The notes under the pieces are model-generated. The model was not told the origin of the DNA and did no database searches. It worked only from the letters and a program-made list of their open reading frames with translations. 64,000 bases of DNA. Source: Marasmius tenuissimus (Eukaryota; Basidiomycota; Agaricomycetes; Agaricales; Marasmiaceae). Where the stretch lies: NCBI GenBank assembly GCA_029532415.1, contig JAQOTA010000020.1, positions 620,001 to 684,000 of the forward strand, given 5' to 3'. The position numbers were made by a program, and so were the translations under genes. How positions within the stretch are numbered: position 1 is the first letter of the stretch; every line of letters starts with the position of its first letter. This document shows, piece after piece, positions 47,845 to 57,991 of the stretch.

Positions 47845-49684
47845 ATGTCTCTCTCAGAATTGACCTCACTCCAACAGACTCTCAATGAAGCCATTGATGT
47901 ATACAAGTCTGAATTGGCGGCCCAGAATATTCCTGAGCCATCGCTCAACACATCGAAACCTCACCCTACAGACGACACTGCCTACCTTCCGACCCCGGCA
48001 ATGTTTGAAGCACGGAGGACGGCCCTGGCAAGTATGGTGAGCACACTTGTTCTTTTGAGAGTGAAGTTTAACTCACCGGGCTATCATCATCTGGGCAGGG
48101 TCTGATCAAGACGCTCGTTCAGAACCCCCACGACACTGTACTTGCAATGAGTTGGGCAAGTATGGAGGTGGCAAGCGTCCGTCTGGCTGCCGAGATCGGT
48201 TTGGCCAGTACATTGGGTGACTCAGAAGAAGGTTTGAACGTCCAAGAAATTGAGGACAAGACGGGTGTCGACGGCCTGAAGATTGGTGTGTTGGAAGTCA
48301 TCCATTATTGTGCAATTTCTGACTGTTCGTCCAGAACGTGTCTTAAGACTCCTCATCACCCAAGGATGGTTTCGAGAGACGAAACCGGGGTACTTTGCCA
48401 ACAACAGAACTAGTAATCTCATCAAGCGGGATCAACCAGGGCGTCACCTTTCAACCTGGATGTAAGCACAGTTCTATGCTCGTGTAGTTATCCGTCTCCC
48501 TAATTACCATTAGGAACGAGCGGTTCCATAAGACTTCCGTCAACTTACCCGAAATGCTCGCACATCCCGATCCTGCGTGGCGAAAGAGCGATAGCCCGTT
48601 GAAGACGGCATTCCAGTTATCCTACAAAACTGATCTGCCGGTCACTGGTAAGGTTAGTTGGCTCACAACATATCCAGAGGAAGCTACCGGCTTTGCGTTG
48701 GCGTGGGTATTGTCCCTTGTCGCTGAGTTCCAATGTGAGCTAACTTCGTACATACCAGAATGGGCGCTTTGGGTCCAACATTGGACCCCGGTGTTGTAGC
48801 CGACTTCTCCTGGGGGGAGATTGCGGAAGGAAAGGATGCCATCGTCGACGTCGGTGGCGGACAAGGAACCTTGAGTTGTTCATTGGCTGCCAAGTATCCC
48901 GAAATCAAGCAATTCATTGTTCAGGATCTCCCGGAGACTCAACCTGCCGCCGAAAGCTATATAGCTTCGAAAGGTCTTTCCGACAAGGTGATATTTGAGA
49001 CACAGAATTTCTTCGAGCCTCAAAAGCGCCGCGGAAAATACGTGTTTGTACTACAGCAAGGTGTGTAATCTTGTTTGATCGACGGCTGTAATCTTGCGCT
49101 GAGAGGGTTTGTAGTCCTAGATGACTGGAGTACTGAACAAGGGGCTGTTATATTGGGGCACATAAGAGATGTTTTGAACAAAGGGGTGCGTGATAGCACG
49201 GGTTGATTAAAACTCTTAAGTGGTGCTGATCAAGCCTTTCCAGAGTTCTATTCTCATCATCAACACTATTATCCAAGATGGAGTTTTCGCGAAATCTGGA
49301 CCATCGTTATCAGAGTCTCTTTCGTCCTGGACCGATAGGGCTCTATACACTCCTGTGTCGCCACCACCGCTGATACCATCGGATTTCGGGGAAGCGAGTA
49401 GGGTGCGACATCAACTCAATGTCGGCCTGACTGGGCTTTGTAATTGTGAGTGCTCGGTGTTCATGCGATGGGTTGCTGTGGGTGCTAATGCGAGGTAATA
49501 ATCTATATAGCCTTCGAGAGGACTCTCTCACAAATGAAGGAGATGGTGGAGTTGAGTGGGATGAAGATCAAGAGAGTGAACCCGACCAGGTGACTCGATG
49601 ACTCGACTTCGAGCACGTCCTGCGCTAATGCTGCTTCACGTTTGCAGGGGATGGGCATCAATCACAGAGGTCGTGTCTATATAG
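47845..49684 (+). CDS. SAM-dependent O-methyltransferase family protein
   Basis: Ten exons join in frame: 47845-48036, 48099-48285, 48335-48461, 48514-48647, 48678-48702, 48759-49060, 49115-49185, 49244-49445, 49511-49589 and 49648-49684, giving 451 residues, typical of fungal class II O-methyltransferases. A helical dimerisation region comes first, then a winged-helix part (GLKIERVLRLLITQGWF), then the SAM motif AIVDVGGGQGTLS and QFIVQDLPE. In this family the catalytic His lies in LHDW; here the site reads VLDDWSTEQ, so the His is Asp. It may be inactive or use different chemistry. It sits 1.9 kb from the UstYa gene and is a candidate tailoring enzyme of the peptide cluster. Confidence 0.85.
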
Positions 49685-50327
49685 GACACTGTAGTCCTAT
49701 TATTCGAAGAACGCTGGCCCAGGGACCACGACAAGTGCCTGTTTTGTCGTCTTTCAAGTGGTGTATGAAGTTTGTCGGTTATTGATTTGATCTCCTCCGT
49801 CGCCACTGTTTAACTCTGGGACTGTCAGTAGCTACTTGGTAGGTAATACAATTAAACTGTATCAGCAGTATCATTATTGGGGCCTTCATAGCGGGTGACC
49901 GTCGCAGACGAATACGAGCTCTAGCTTGATCTCCAGATTTCGGCTCCTTACGCATTACTTGAGAGATGCTGGCTAGTGCCCAAATGTGCTTTCTGTTTTT
50001 ATACCCGTACGCTCATAAAATGTTCCAGCTGTTCCGTTATACGACTCAGGGCAAGGCTTAGTATTGCATCTTTGATAACCAAATCAAGAGAGGATAAACC
50101 GGTCGTAATCAAAAGAACAAATAGGGGCGTACTTTGCAGGACTTGAGTTTAGGCACACGTGTGAAGGAGACTACTATTCGTTCTGTAATACATATCTGTC
50201 CTATTGTTCTAATTACCATGAGCATTGACGAACGTCCCGACTTCGATAGACAGTCGACCATGAGAGTTTGGGAAGCAGGGGTGAAAAGAGTGATATGTGT
50301 CCATTCCCGGCTGCATTATAGACATAT
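49685..50327. other. Intergenic
   Basis: 3' flank of the methyltransferase gene. No gene recognised. Confidence 0.4.
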
Positions 50328-51310
50328 CACGGCGGGATTTTTGATGTCCACGCGTGCTTTGTGTGGTGATGTCCAGTCAGTTGTCCAGTCGGTTGTCCAG
50401 TAGGATGTCCACTGCTTGTCAGTCACGATACAGTCACAGATGAGCTGTTAATAGGCAGGAAATTGTCACAGGTTTGACCTTTTTTGCCCAGCGAGCATGA
50501 TTAAACTGCCAAAGAGCGAAGCGCGAGCTACTTGTGCTCATACCAGATCCAAAGTCTTGGTGCTCGGTGCTTGGATCAGGCACACAGACACAGCCTACAA
50601 TGGGTAAGGACTTTGTGTCCCCTTATGTACTTTCAGAAGCCACCACGTTTATTGCACTGTTATACAGTTCTAATTTAGGGTTCAATAGTTTGTAGAGGCC
50701 ATGAAACATCGGGTCCAGGGAAGTGGAAAGAGCAGATGGGAAGATGTTATGCCAGAAAGACGCGAGGGTCTAAGTGTAAGGAAAGGGGCTGATAAACTAT
50801 AAAAGGATAATCACATCACGTGACCTTCCCGATATAGCTTATCGTCAATTCTCCATTTGCTTATCCGTACCATTGTGCTTCTTTGCGCTTCAAGTACTGA
50901 TCACCATACTGGGCAACTACAAATGGGTGTGCCGAAGGTACGGGAGGTCTTGTAGAAGGGCCAATGCTGCATGGTATTCAAAAGCCACGGTTCTGTCAAA
51001 GGTGGCCCTTGTCACTTCAAAGAGAAAGATAGGCTTCAGCCCCAGGGAGGTCCAGGCTTAGAAGGAAGGTGCAAGAACCATTGACCAGAGGCCAGACCCA
51101 GGGCTCGGGTACTGTAAGCCAGTCTTGCCGGGTGGTGATCCCTTTCATGAGAATAATTAAAGCCGGAATGCAGCAATACTTGTATGGATAAACAGTTTTT
51201 GTTTGATTTTGGTCACATCCTGTGAGTGGACATCCTATTGGACAACTGACTGGACAACTGACTGGACATCACCACACAAAGCACGAGTGGACATCAAAAA
51301 TCCCGCCGTG
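50328..51310. mobile_element. 983-bp TIR element with GTCCAGT repeats, CACxG ends
   Basis: The left end CACGGCGGGATTTTTGATGT is matched in reverse complement at the right end, and similarity covers about 85 bp, including GTGGTGATGTCCAGTCAGTT. Each arm holds three to four direct GTCCAGTYRGTT units. The trinucleotide tat flanks both sides. CAC-ends with a 3-bp duplication resemble CACTA-type elements. No coding gene is supported inside. It separates the methyltransferase and UstYa genes. Confidence 0.7.
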
Positions 51311-51585
51311 TATCCAGGCACTCCTTCCCCAACATGAGTATATCGATATTATCATGCACAATGCTATGAGCTGTGGAGGGCGGTGTGGGCGATGATGGCG
51401 GTTGTAATCGAAGCTGGGGTGCTTGGACGCTTGAACACCGTCCCTGTCGGCAATTCGCTCCTTTCCCTTCAGGGGCGCCAGATATGTGCGAAGAGCAAAT
51501 TGAATCTGAAAAGATTCATTATGTACTGATACAGACGGTCCAAAGCACAAAGCCTCGTAGCAGTATGTACTTTACAATCAAATGC

Positions 51586-52618
51586 TCACGCCCCTGGTGG
51601 CTTCACAGTCGCATCAAACTCATTCAATGGGAGGTTGTTCTTCGGATCCTTCGCCCATTCATAGATTGTGTCGAAGTTTCTACACGTGTGAGGAGTTGCT
51701 GAGCGACCATAGGTCGAGTTTTGCTCGTAATTCCAGTGATAGATTATCAAGCTAACGTCTATATCCAGGCATCAACTTGGTTTAAGAATAATCAGGAATT
51801 GTCTTGAACTCACCCGACGAACACAGAATAGCCTGCCTCAGATGCTCGATGCAGTGTTGGACATGCCAATCTTCGACGGGAGGGTAATAGTCTGGTCGCA
51901 GACCCTTCCGAAGCATATTCTGCCAAGATAAAAATGTCGGACTCGATTAGCGTTGCCATGAATTTGAAGGGATATCTGCACCAACTGACCAAACAATGAA
52001 CCTGATGGAAAACATCCAACGCAACAATGTAGTTATCCGGATCGCTCGGAATTCTGATAGTCGGAACTGGAATCTGGTTAGCGTCAGATTCAGGAATCCT
52101 CGACAGTGCGACTTGTGAGCAGGACGACAGACAAATGGAACAAAGGTATAACTCGAGTCAACGACCACGCAATACAAAGTTCAGAGAGGCTTACTTACAT
52201 CGATACAGATCGTCCCAGCGTCTATCGAGCTCCGGGGAAGGTCCTCCTACGTATTCCGTCGTATCATTATTCATTCCGGCGCTAAAGGTGACGACCTGAT
52301 GTTCGATCAAATGATTGACTGGTGCTGGAGAAATGGGTGTTTTTCAGTCGAAGTTTTGTCCAAACGCTAGAGAGAATACTTGCAATAAAGCATCTGAGGC
52401 TCCGGATCCTTAGTATGGTCATGTTGGCTCCATCCCACGCCTCGGATCCAAAGCAGAAAAAAGACGATATTGGCGAGCCCAAGGAGGATTATCAGAATGA
52501 TTGATCGTCTTGAGGAAGGGCGGATTGGTAGCGCTGATTCGTTCGGCTGGGCCTCGTTATCGTCATCTTCGCCCTGGAGGAGTGGTTGGTACGCATGATC
52601 TTTCTCTTCATTATTCAT
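51586..52618 (-). CDS. UstYa/DUF3328 family oxidase
   Basis: Five exons join in frame: 52618-52384, 52324-52199, 52111-51990, 51919-51814 and 51758-51586, giving 253 residues. Intron 1 has a GC-AG pair (GCAAGT donor). A short acidic cytoplasmic N-terminus is followed by one membrane helix (IILIILLGLANIVFFLLWI). The lumenal domain has both hallmark motifs: HxxHC in DVFHQVHCL and HxxHC in WHVQHCIEHLRQA, and ends HTCRNFDTIYEWAKDPKNNL. In ascomycetes, members of this family carry out oxidative cyclisation or oxidation of ribosomal peptides (ustiloxin, phomopsin, asperipin). It is divergent from the repeat-peptide gene at 53183, sharing a 564-bp intergenic region, which supports a substrate relationship. 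Confidence 0.85.
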
Positions 52619-53182
52619 ACTGAGGGCTCGAGGGAACACAAGGGGAGAGTTATCAGCGGAATCGCATGATATGAGAGAAGCTAATAAGTCCAGTCTCTGA
52701 GTTCGTTTAGAGTAAGGTTGTCTCGGGCGAACAAGACGCCACGATCATGGCCTCCCGAAACACCACCTCCATGACCTGCTTCTCCCGTGTTATGAACTAC
52801 TCACTAGAACGCCTCAACACACCCGAACGTCAGAATTAGAGTCAGATGATGGTCGGGTAGCAGTCATCAGAGGGACCACCAGACCGCTGTCAAGTTAAAG
52901 ATGCGTCTATGACTCGTGATTCCCACCTACTAGTTCAGAATGTGGTAACTGAACGTGAGTACTGACCAGTCTGTGATGCGGGTAGGACGGGTAGGCTATG
53001 GATGTGGCGCCGCTCACCACTTCTGTACTCCTCATTTGCGATAGCAAAACTCACTCAGCGACCCCGTGTATCAGGGCAGTTTTTCTATCTCGCTTCTGGC
53101 GTCTTATCGCCTCACCACCACTCGCTTGGCTTTAAAATAAGAACGTATCACAATAGGCCTGTTGTATCCTGCACATTTTACC
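52619..53182. promoter_or_regulatory. Shared divergent promoter region (UstYa / peptide precursor)
   Basis: 564 bp between the minus-strand UstYa start and the plus-strand precursor start. A TTTAAAATAA element at 53131-53140 lies about 45 bp before the precursor ATG. No other motif identified. Confidence 0.4.
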
Positions 53183-53805
53183 ATGCGTAGTCTAATCGTT
53201 GTCGTCTACCTTTCCCTCATCGTCGCTGCTCTCCCCGGATCTGTGAGTCCTTCTCTGTAGAACCCCTCCTTGCAACTGAACTTCACGTTGAGATATAGGT
53301 TCGATTTAGCAGGGTAGGTGCCTCAAGATCTCCACCTCGATGATCACCATCTACTCAAATACTCCTCCATTCACTAGTCAAGCGAAGAATCCGACGTTGA
53401 CCTCCAATTCCCAAATTGGGACCGCAAGAGAGCACTGGTGAGTGAGCCCAGACACCTCGATTCTCTCATGCCTCATTGAAGAACGACTCTTGTTGACCAT
53501 ATCGTACACTTGTACTCTAGGCCACCGATGAATCTGACGTCGATCTTCAGTTCCCGAAATGGGACCGTAAGAGAGCTCCGGTGAGTTTTGTCCCCTGGAC
53601 ACAATGCTCTTCATCTGACCGAATGATATGCTCGTGATATAGACCACCGACGAGTCCGAAGTAGACCTACAGTTTCCCAAGTGGGATCGCCGTGCAGCGG
53701 CCCCGGTGGGTCTTTAAATCTTGGGCGACCATGTGCCCAACTTATCCATTACCGATGGCCATCTAGGAATCCGATGTTGATCTGCAATTCCCCAAGTGGG
53801 ACTGA
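53183..53805 (+). CDS. Secreted repeat-peptide precursor, candidate RiPP (dikaritin-like)
   Basis: Six small exons join in phase 0: 53183-53242 (signal peptide MRSLIVVVYLSLIVAALPGS), 53299-53313 (VRFSR), 53378-53437, 53521-53580, 53643-53705 and 53767-53805, giving 98 residues. Exons 3-6 each encode one copy of ESDVDLQFPKWD (variants: Asn for Lys in copy 1, Glu for Asp in copy 3). Copies 1 and 2 are followed by RKRA, copy 3 by RRAA, and copy 4 ends the protein. Lys-Arg and Arg-Arg are Kex2-type sites. Signal peptide plus repeated cores plus Kex2 sites beside a UstYa gene is the known dikaritin precursor layout. Alternatively a Kex2-processed secreted signalling peptide. Confidence 0.85.
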
Positions 53806-54370
53806 GGATGCTGAGCCACGCCGGTTAAGAAAAGAGAAATCTTAAGCGTGAATGGTCTATCTTGTACTTTGTTTGGCTTGTACATGATTTCGAGGCTATG
53901 GAATATTTCGTGTCTATTTCAGCCGGGTCAATTATTGAGGGGATGGGCAACCTCCCCGGCCTCAACAAAGATTGTGATACTCTGAGCCGCCGGCGCGTTG
54001 ATTCTGAAGAGCTCGCGTCATACACCTCAATACTCCCTTGGCTTTTGCGCTCGCCTCACAGTAACTAAAGGCACATTCGTACATTCGGTTGTATCAGCAC
54101 CTGTATCGAGTTCTACGCTATCTAAGCTGCTACATTGATGCGGCAGAATGTGTTCATTGATCGACCATGTGCTAAGGTGCCCGTATGGATATACGCTGAA
54201 TCAAGGCAGGTCATAACCAATCAGCTGTCGAGGACCATCATGTCAATAATCACCTATACCCGTATAGCAAGTCTATCTATCTACAGCTCGATCAATTGAT
54301 GAATATCCAAATCCTTCGAATGGTCATCAACGAATTAAAGAAATACGGATACCTCTAATGAAACCACTGG
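53806..54370. other. Intergenic
   Basis: 3' flank of the peptide gene. Short open frames at 53825-54068 on both strands are not supported. Confidence 0.4.
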
Positions 54371-57125
54371 TCAACTGCGCCTGAACCATCTACACAAAAT
54401 CAGCGTCCGGGAAGTAGGGACGGTGAGTCGAATGTGACGGCGATATGCGAGCCCCGTTGGTTCATATAACCAAGCGAACAGGTGTAAATTGGTCATGAGA
54501 GCCGGCGCCAGCCTCCCAGCTTCTATCTTCCCAGAATCCCGGTATGGGTCTCCGATAGTAAGCTCGTTGAGCTGCGGCATCAGCAGCAGCAGATCTATGA
54601 GGCAGTCGTCGGCAAGGGGGACGTCATCGAGAGTGAAGAACTGCAACGACCAGGACACGTTGGACCGCACGAGGAAGGTCGGAGTGATTTTGGAAGAAAA
54701 ATGTCATATTCGGGCTATCTTCATTAGAGGAAATCGAGGCCAGGTTTCCTCAAAAACCAGGCAAAATACTTGAGTTTTCTCCTTACCTCGTACTTACCTT
54801 ATTACAACGCGCTGACAGCTGTACTTGAGAGAACCTTGAGCAACGCAGTTGAGTGAAACTTGAGGGAGCGAGTGAGTGAAACTTAAGGGAGTGAATGAGG
54901 TGGCTCAAGGTCGACGTTGAGGGAGTAGATGAGGCAACTCAAACTGTGCTCAAGGGTACCTCAACGTCGACCTTGAGGGAGTAAACAAGCTGACTCAACT
55001 TCACTCAGGCCATGCTCAACAATGCTTCAAGGTTTGTCTCAAGTCAGGTCGGGCGAACACACATGAAAGGGTAGAACAAAATATATTGTATATGTTGTGT
55101 GAATACATAGGAGCGGCAAGTACACCACATAGTGAGGGCTGCCATTGTTCAATGTGAGCACTGTACAACATGCAGGGCTTATGAAGTCAAGTGCCAACCT
55201 TGGGTTGGGCCGGTTTCTGGCCAGGACAACATATTCGTTGACTGTGGAGAGGTTGTAAGTAGCTGAACCAGACAGACAGAGAGGGAACACGTACCAGTAG
55301 GTGACTCGGTGGCGAGTGCATATCCTGTGTTGTTGTTTATTTCTTCCTTTCTACACTACATTTCAGTGAGATACAGAGTGGAGGAGAGGGCTTGTTTATA
55401 AATTACAGTGCTTCAAAATTATACATTGTGTTAGAGCCGCCACTATATCAATGGAGGCATTCATTTAACTCAAACCATTCATCATGTTCCGTCCCAGCTG
55501 TCCAAGTTTCAGAAACAAACGAGAATCAAGACAAAAAAAAGACTCACAGCAACAAATGACTTCTGTCCTCATGAACCCTAAGCACTCCATCTTCAAGTGT
55601 ATACAAAGCTCTGGGATGCCAAGTTGGAAGGGACTCTGAGGATAACAAAGATGATGCACCCACTTTGTGGCAATTCATTGCTCAAGTTTGTACTTTCCTT
55701 TACTCATGTTCATACTCTTGAGTCTCTTTATCATTTGCTCAAGCCCACATTTTCCTTCACTCAAGTCCATTTTCCTCTTTGCTCAAGTCCATACTTTATG
55801 TACACTCAACTCTGACTTCTTCTCTCAAGGCTATTTATTCCCTACTCAATTTTTGCTCAAGTTCCCTACCTACATTAGTACAGAGTGAATCTCAAGTTTT
55901 CTGCTCAAGTCATTCTCAAGATTTCCTCAAGTCATTCCTTCAGATATTTGTCAAGGTAATACTCAATTTGATACTCAAGTTGAATCTGATTTTGAGATCT
56001 ACCACTTGAGCAGCATACTTGAGGGTAAAAACCTAAGGTAGAGGGCCTAAGGAGCCTCAAGTATTTTGCCCCAATTTTGAAGGGAAGGTGGCTGTGGAGT
56101 AGCATTAGATGACTCCCCATTCAGGTGATCCTTTGAGTCGGATACCTCCCATGTGACAGGAGTGTCACCTATATAGGAAGCATGGGCATTTGTCGCTCCA
56201 CTTCGAGAGTCAACGAATCCAGGGAAGGGCATGTAGCCACATCCAGGATCGCACAAAAGGCTTCGTGCGGGAAGGGTGGTGTTTGGTCTCCACGTCCAAA
56301 ACAATACCCGGACTCAGGGATCTTGATTGTCAGAGCACAAAGACGGGGGTAATCGCGAGACGGGGATCTCTTGATATCCTAGATTTCTCGAGCGGGAGAG
56401 TGAAACATGCCGTGAGAAGGTTTGGGCAAGCCTCGAGCATCATCACTGCTATGTCGAGGGTGACACTGATGCTGAGAGTCGTGATGTTGGGAGAGAGAAA
56501 GGCTGTACTGATATAATCCAATTCCTCGTCATGATCTCCCACGAAGTCATACAGCGACAACGACGAAAACAGTTCGAGTTTCGCGAGATCATCGGCTGAG
56601 AGGATTTCAGAAATGGATTTCAGTACCTCCATCCATGCTGGTCCTTCTTCTTCAGAAACGTGTTCCACGGTCAACGAGCGTAGCTGGGTCATTCGACCAA
56701 GCTGACGTACGATGCGACAAAATGCGTAAAAGTCGGGATATTCAGTGTAATCCAACACGAGCTTCCCCCAGCGTGGAGCGTATTCCAGCAGGAGATCAGG
56801 CGCACGGCGGTCCGTTGAACCTGGTCTTAAAGGGATGTTCTTCGGGTGTTGTAAGTGAAGCGAGAGTGCGTGGAGGGTGCAATTGGGGTATTCTTCGTCG
56901 TCTGTAAGGCATAGGGTGATAGGTGCCCAGATCCGAGGTGTGGAAAGTCCTACATGTCTTCATTGGGTGCAAACGAGGCTGATATTGACGGCCTGGGAGA
57001 CGACGGGCGTCCAGCTACTGTTGTTTCTGAGAGCATTTTGCGAGAACCAGTTGTAATATACAGCTTCAGTGAAGATTTCTGAGAGTGATTCCGATGGTAG
57101 ACGTCGAATTGGCCCTTGATTGGAT
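54371..57125 (-). pseudogene. F-box/LRR gene split by a transposon
   Basis: From about 57125 the minus strand encodes an F-box core (IRRLPSESLSEIFTEAVYYN) and SLVCTQ-RHVGLSTPRIWAP, where the Trp expected after the Gln is TGA at 56960-56962. The frame continues through LRR-like sequence (TQLRSLTVEHV, LSPNITTLSISVTL) to a stop near 56330. LRR-like coding sequence resumes beyond the inserted element: SLQFFTLDDVPLADDCLIDL and MPQLNELTIGDPY, ending 54371. A nonsense codon and an insertion make it dead. The intact relative is at 59813-61510. Confidence 0.65.
54760..56070. mobile_element. 1.3-kb CTCAAG-rich TIR element inside the F-box pseudogene
   Basis: The ends GGCAAAATACTTGAG are inverted copies, and cca flanks both sides (3-bp duplication). 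Both halves are filled with dozens of CTCAAG/CTTGAG words: the left arm has TTGAGGGAGT units and CTCAACGTCGACCTTGAGGG; the right arm has CTCAAGTCCAT-type units. No transposase. The middle (55080-55700) has short non-coding frames. Confidence 0.65.
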
Positions 57126-57991
57126 CGCTGGTGCGAACTAGATATCCGAAAGTGTTCGCATGTGAGTCAGTGGGACCAAGAAATTTGCACCCAATGGGTT
57201 ACCTAGAATCGAAATGGCCAGTAGACAGGATTGGTATTTACTCGGTGGTGGAGGTTGAAGAGCAGGCTCCTAGAACCAGCCTCCCGCGATGAGGCTAGCA
57301 ATATCAAGTGGTAATGAGGACGAGGAGTGGTTTTGACCGCAGTGTGTAATCAATATTATGTGGAAACATTTCTCAGCCAATCAGATCAGAACAAACTTGA
57401 GGAACGCCTCACCGTAGTTTGATAAAGCGAAAAATTTTTCAAAGCACTGGGCAGTACGATGGACCATCAGGAGTAGTTACTTATAACAATCATTCATCTC
57501 CATTATGTGTTGTAGATGGGTCCAAAGCGCCGACATCCCGACGACGAACAGTGTACGTTGCTCCTGTCTCCACTTTCGATTGCGCCTTCGCAACTCAACT
57601 GATGGTGCCACCCCAGCCAGACTCTTCGTGAGTCCAATTAGAGACCGTCTGGAAAGAGGTGTTGATTACAATCCAATGGTGCATCTCCGACGTTACCCAA
57701 TATATCCCAAAACCACGAGGCCTCTATGTTCACGTTTATGGCGCCCGATTCACTTCGTCATCCATGGAAGCACTATTTGGATGTTGCATCTCCTGAAATG
57801 AACTATCTTCCAACACGAAAAAAATAGAATCACAACACGATCTACGAGTCAGGGGAAGATGCGGCTCCCGGACGATCAGGTGCCACTCAAATCACTCCTC
57901 GAAGCTATGGCGTTTGACCGTTCAGACAACTCTTTTGTTTTTAAACTGGATAGCGGTGGTACGAGTTTCTATTTCTCATCACCCCACCATC
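57126..57991. other. Intergenic
   Basis: No supported gene. 5' flank of the GH10 gene. Confidence 0.35.

Noticed and set aside
53183..53805. Precursor considered as a lipidated basidiomycete mating pheromone
   Set aside because: It lacks a C-terminal CaaX box and has a secretory signal with Kex2-type sites, so it is not of the basidiomycete pheromone type.
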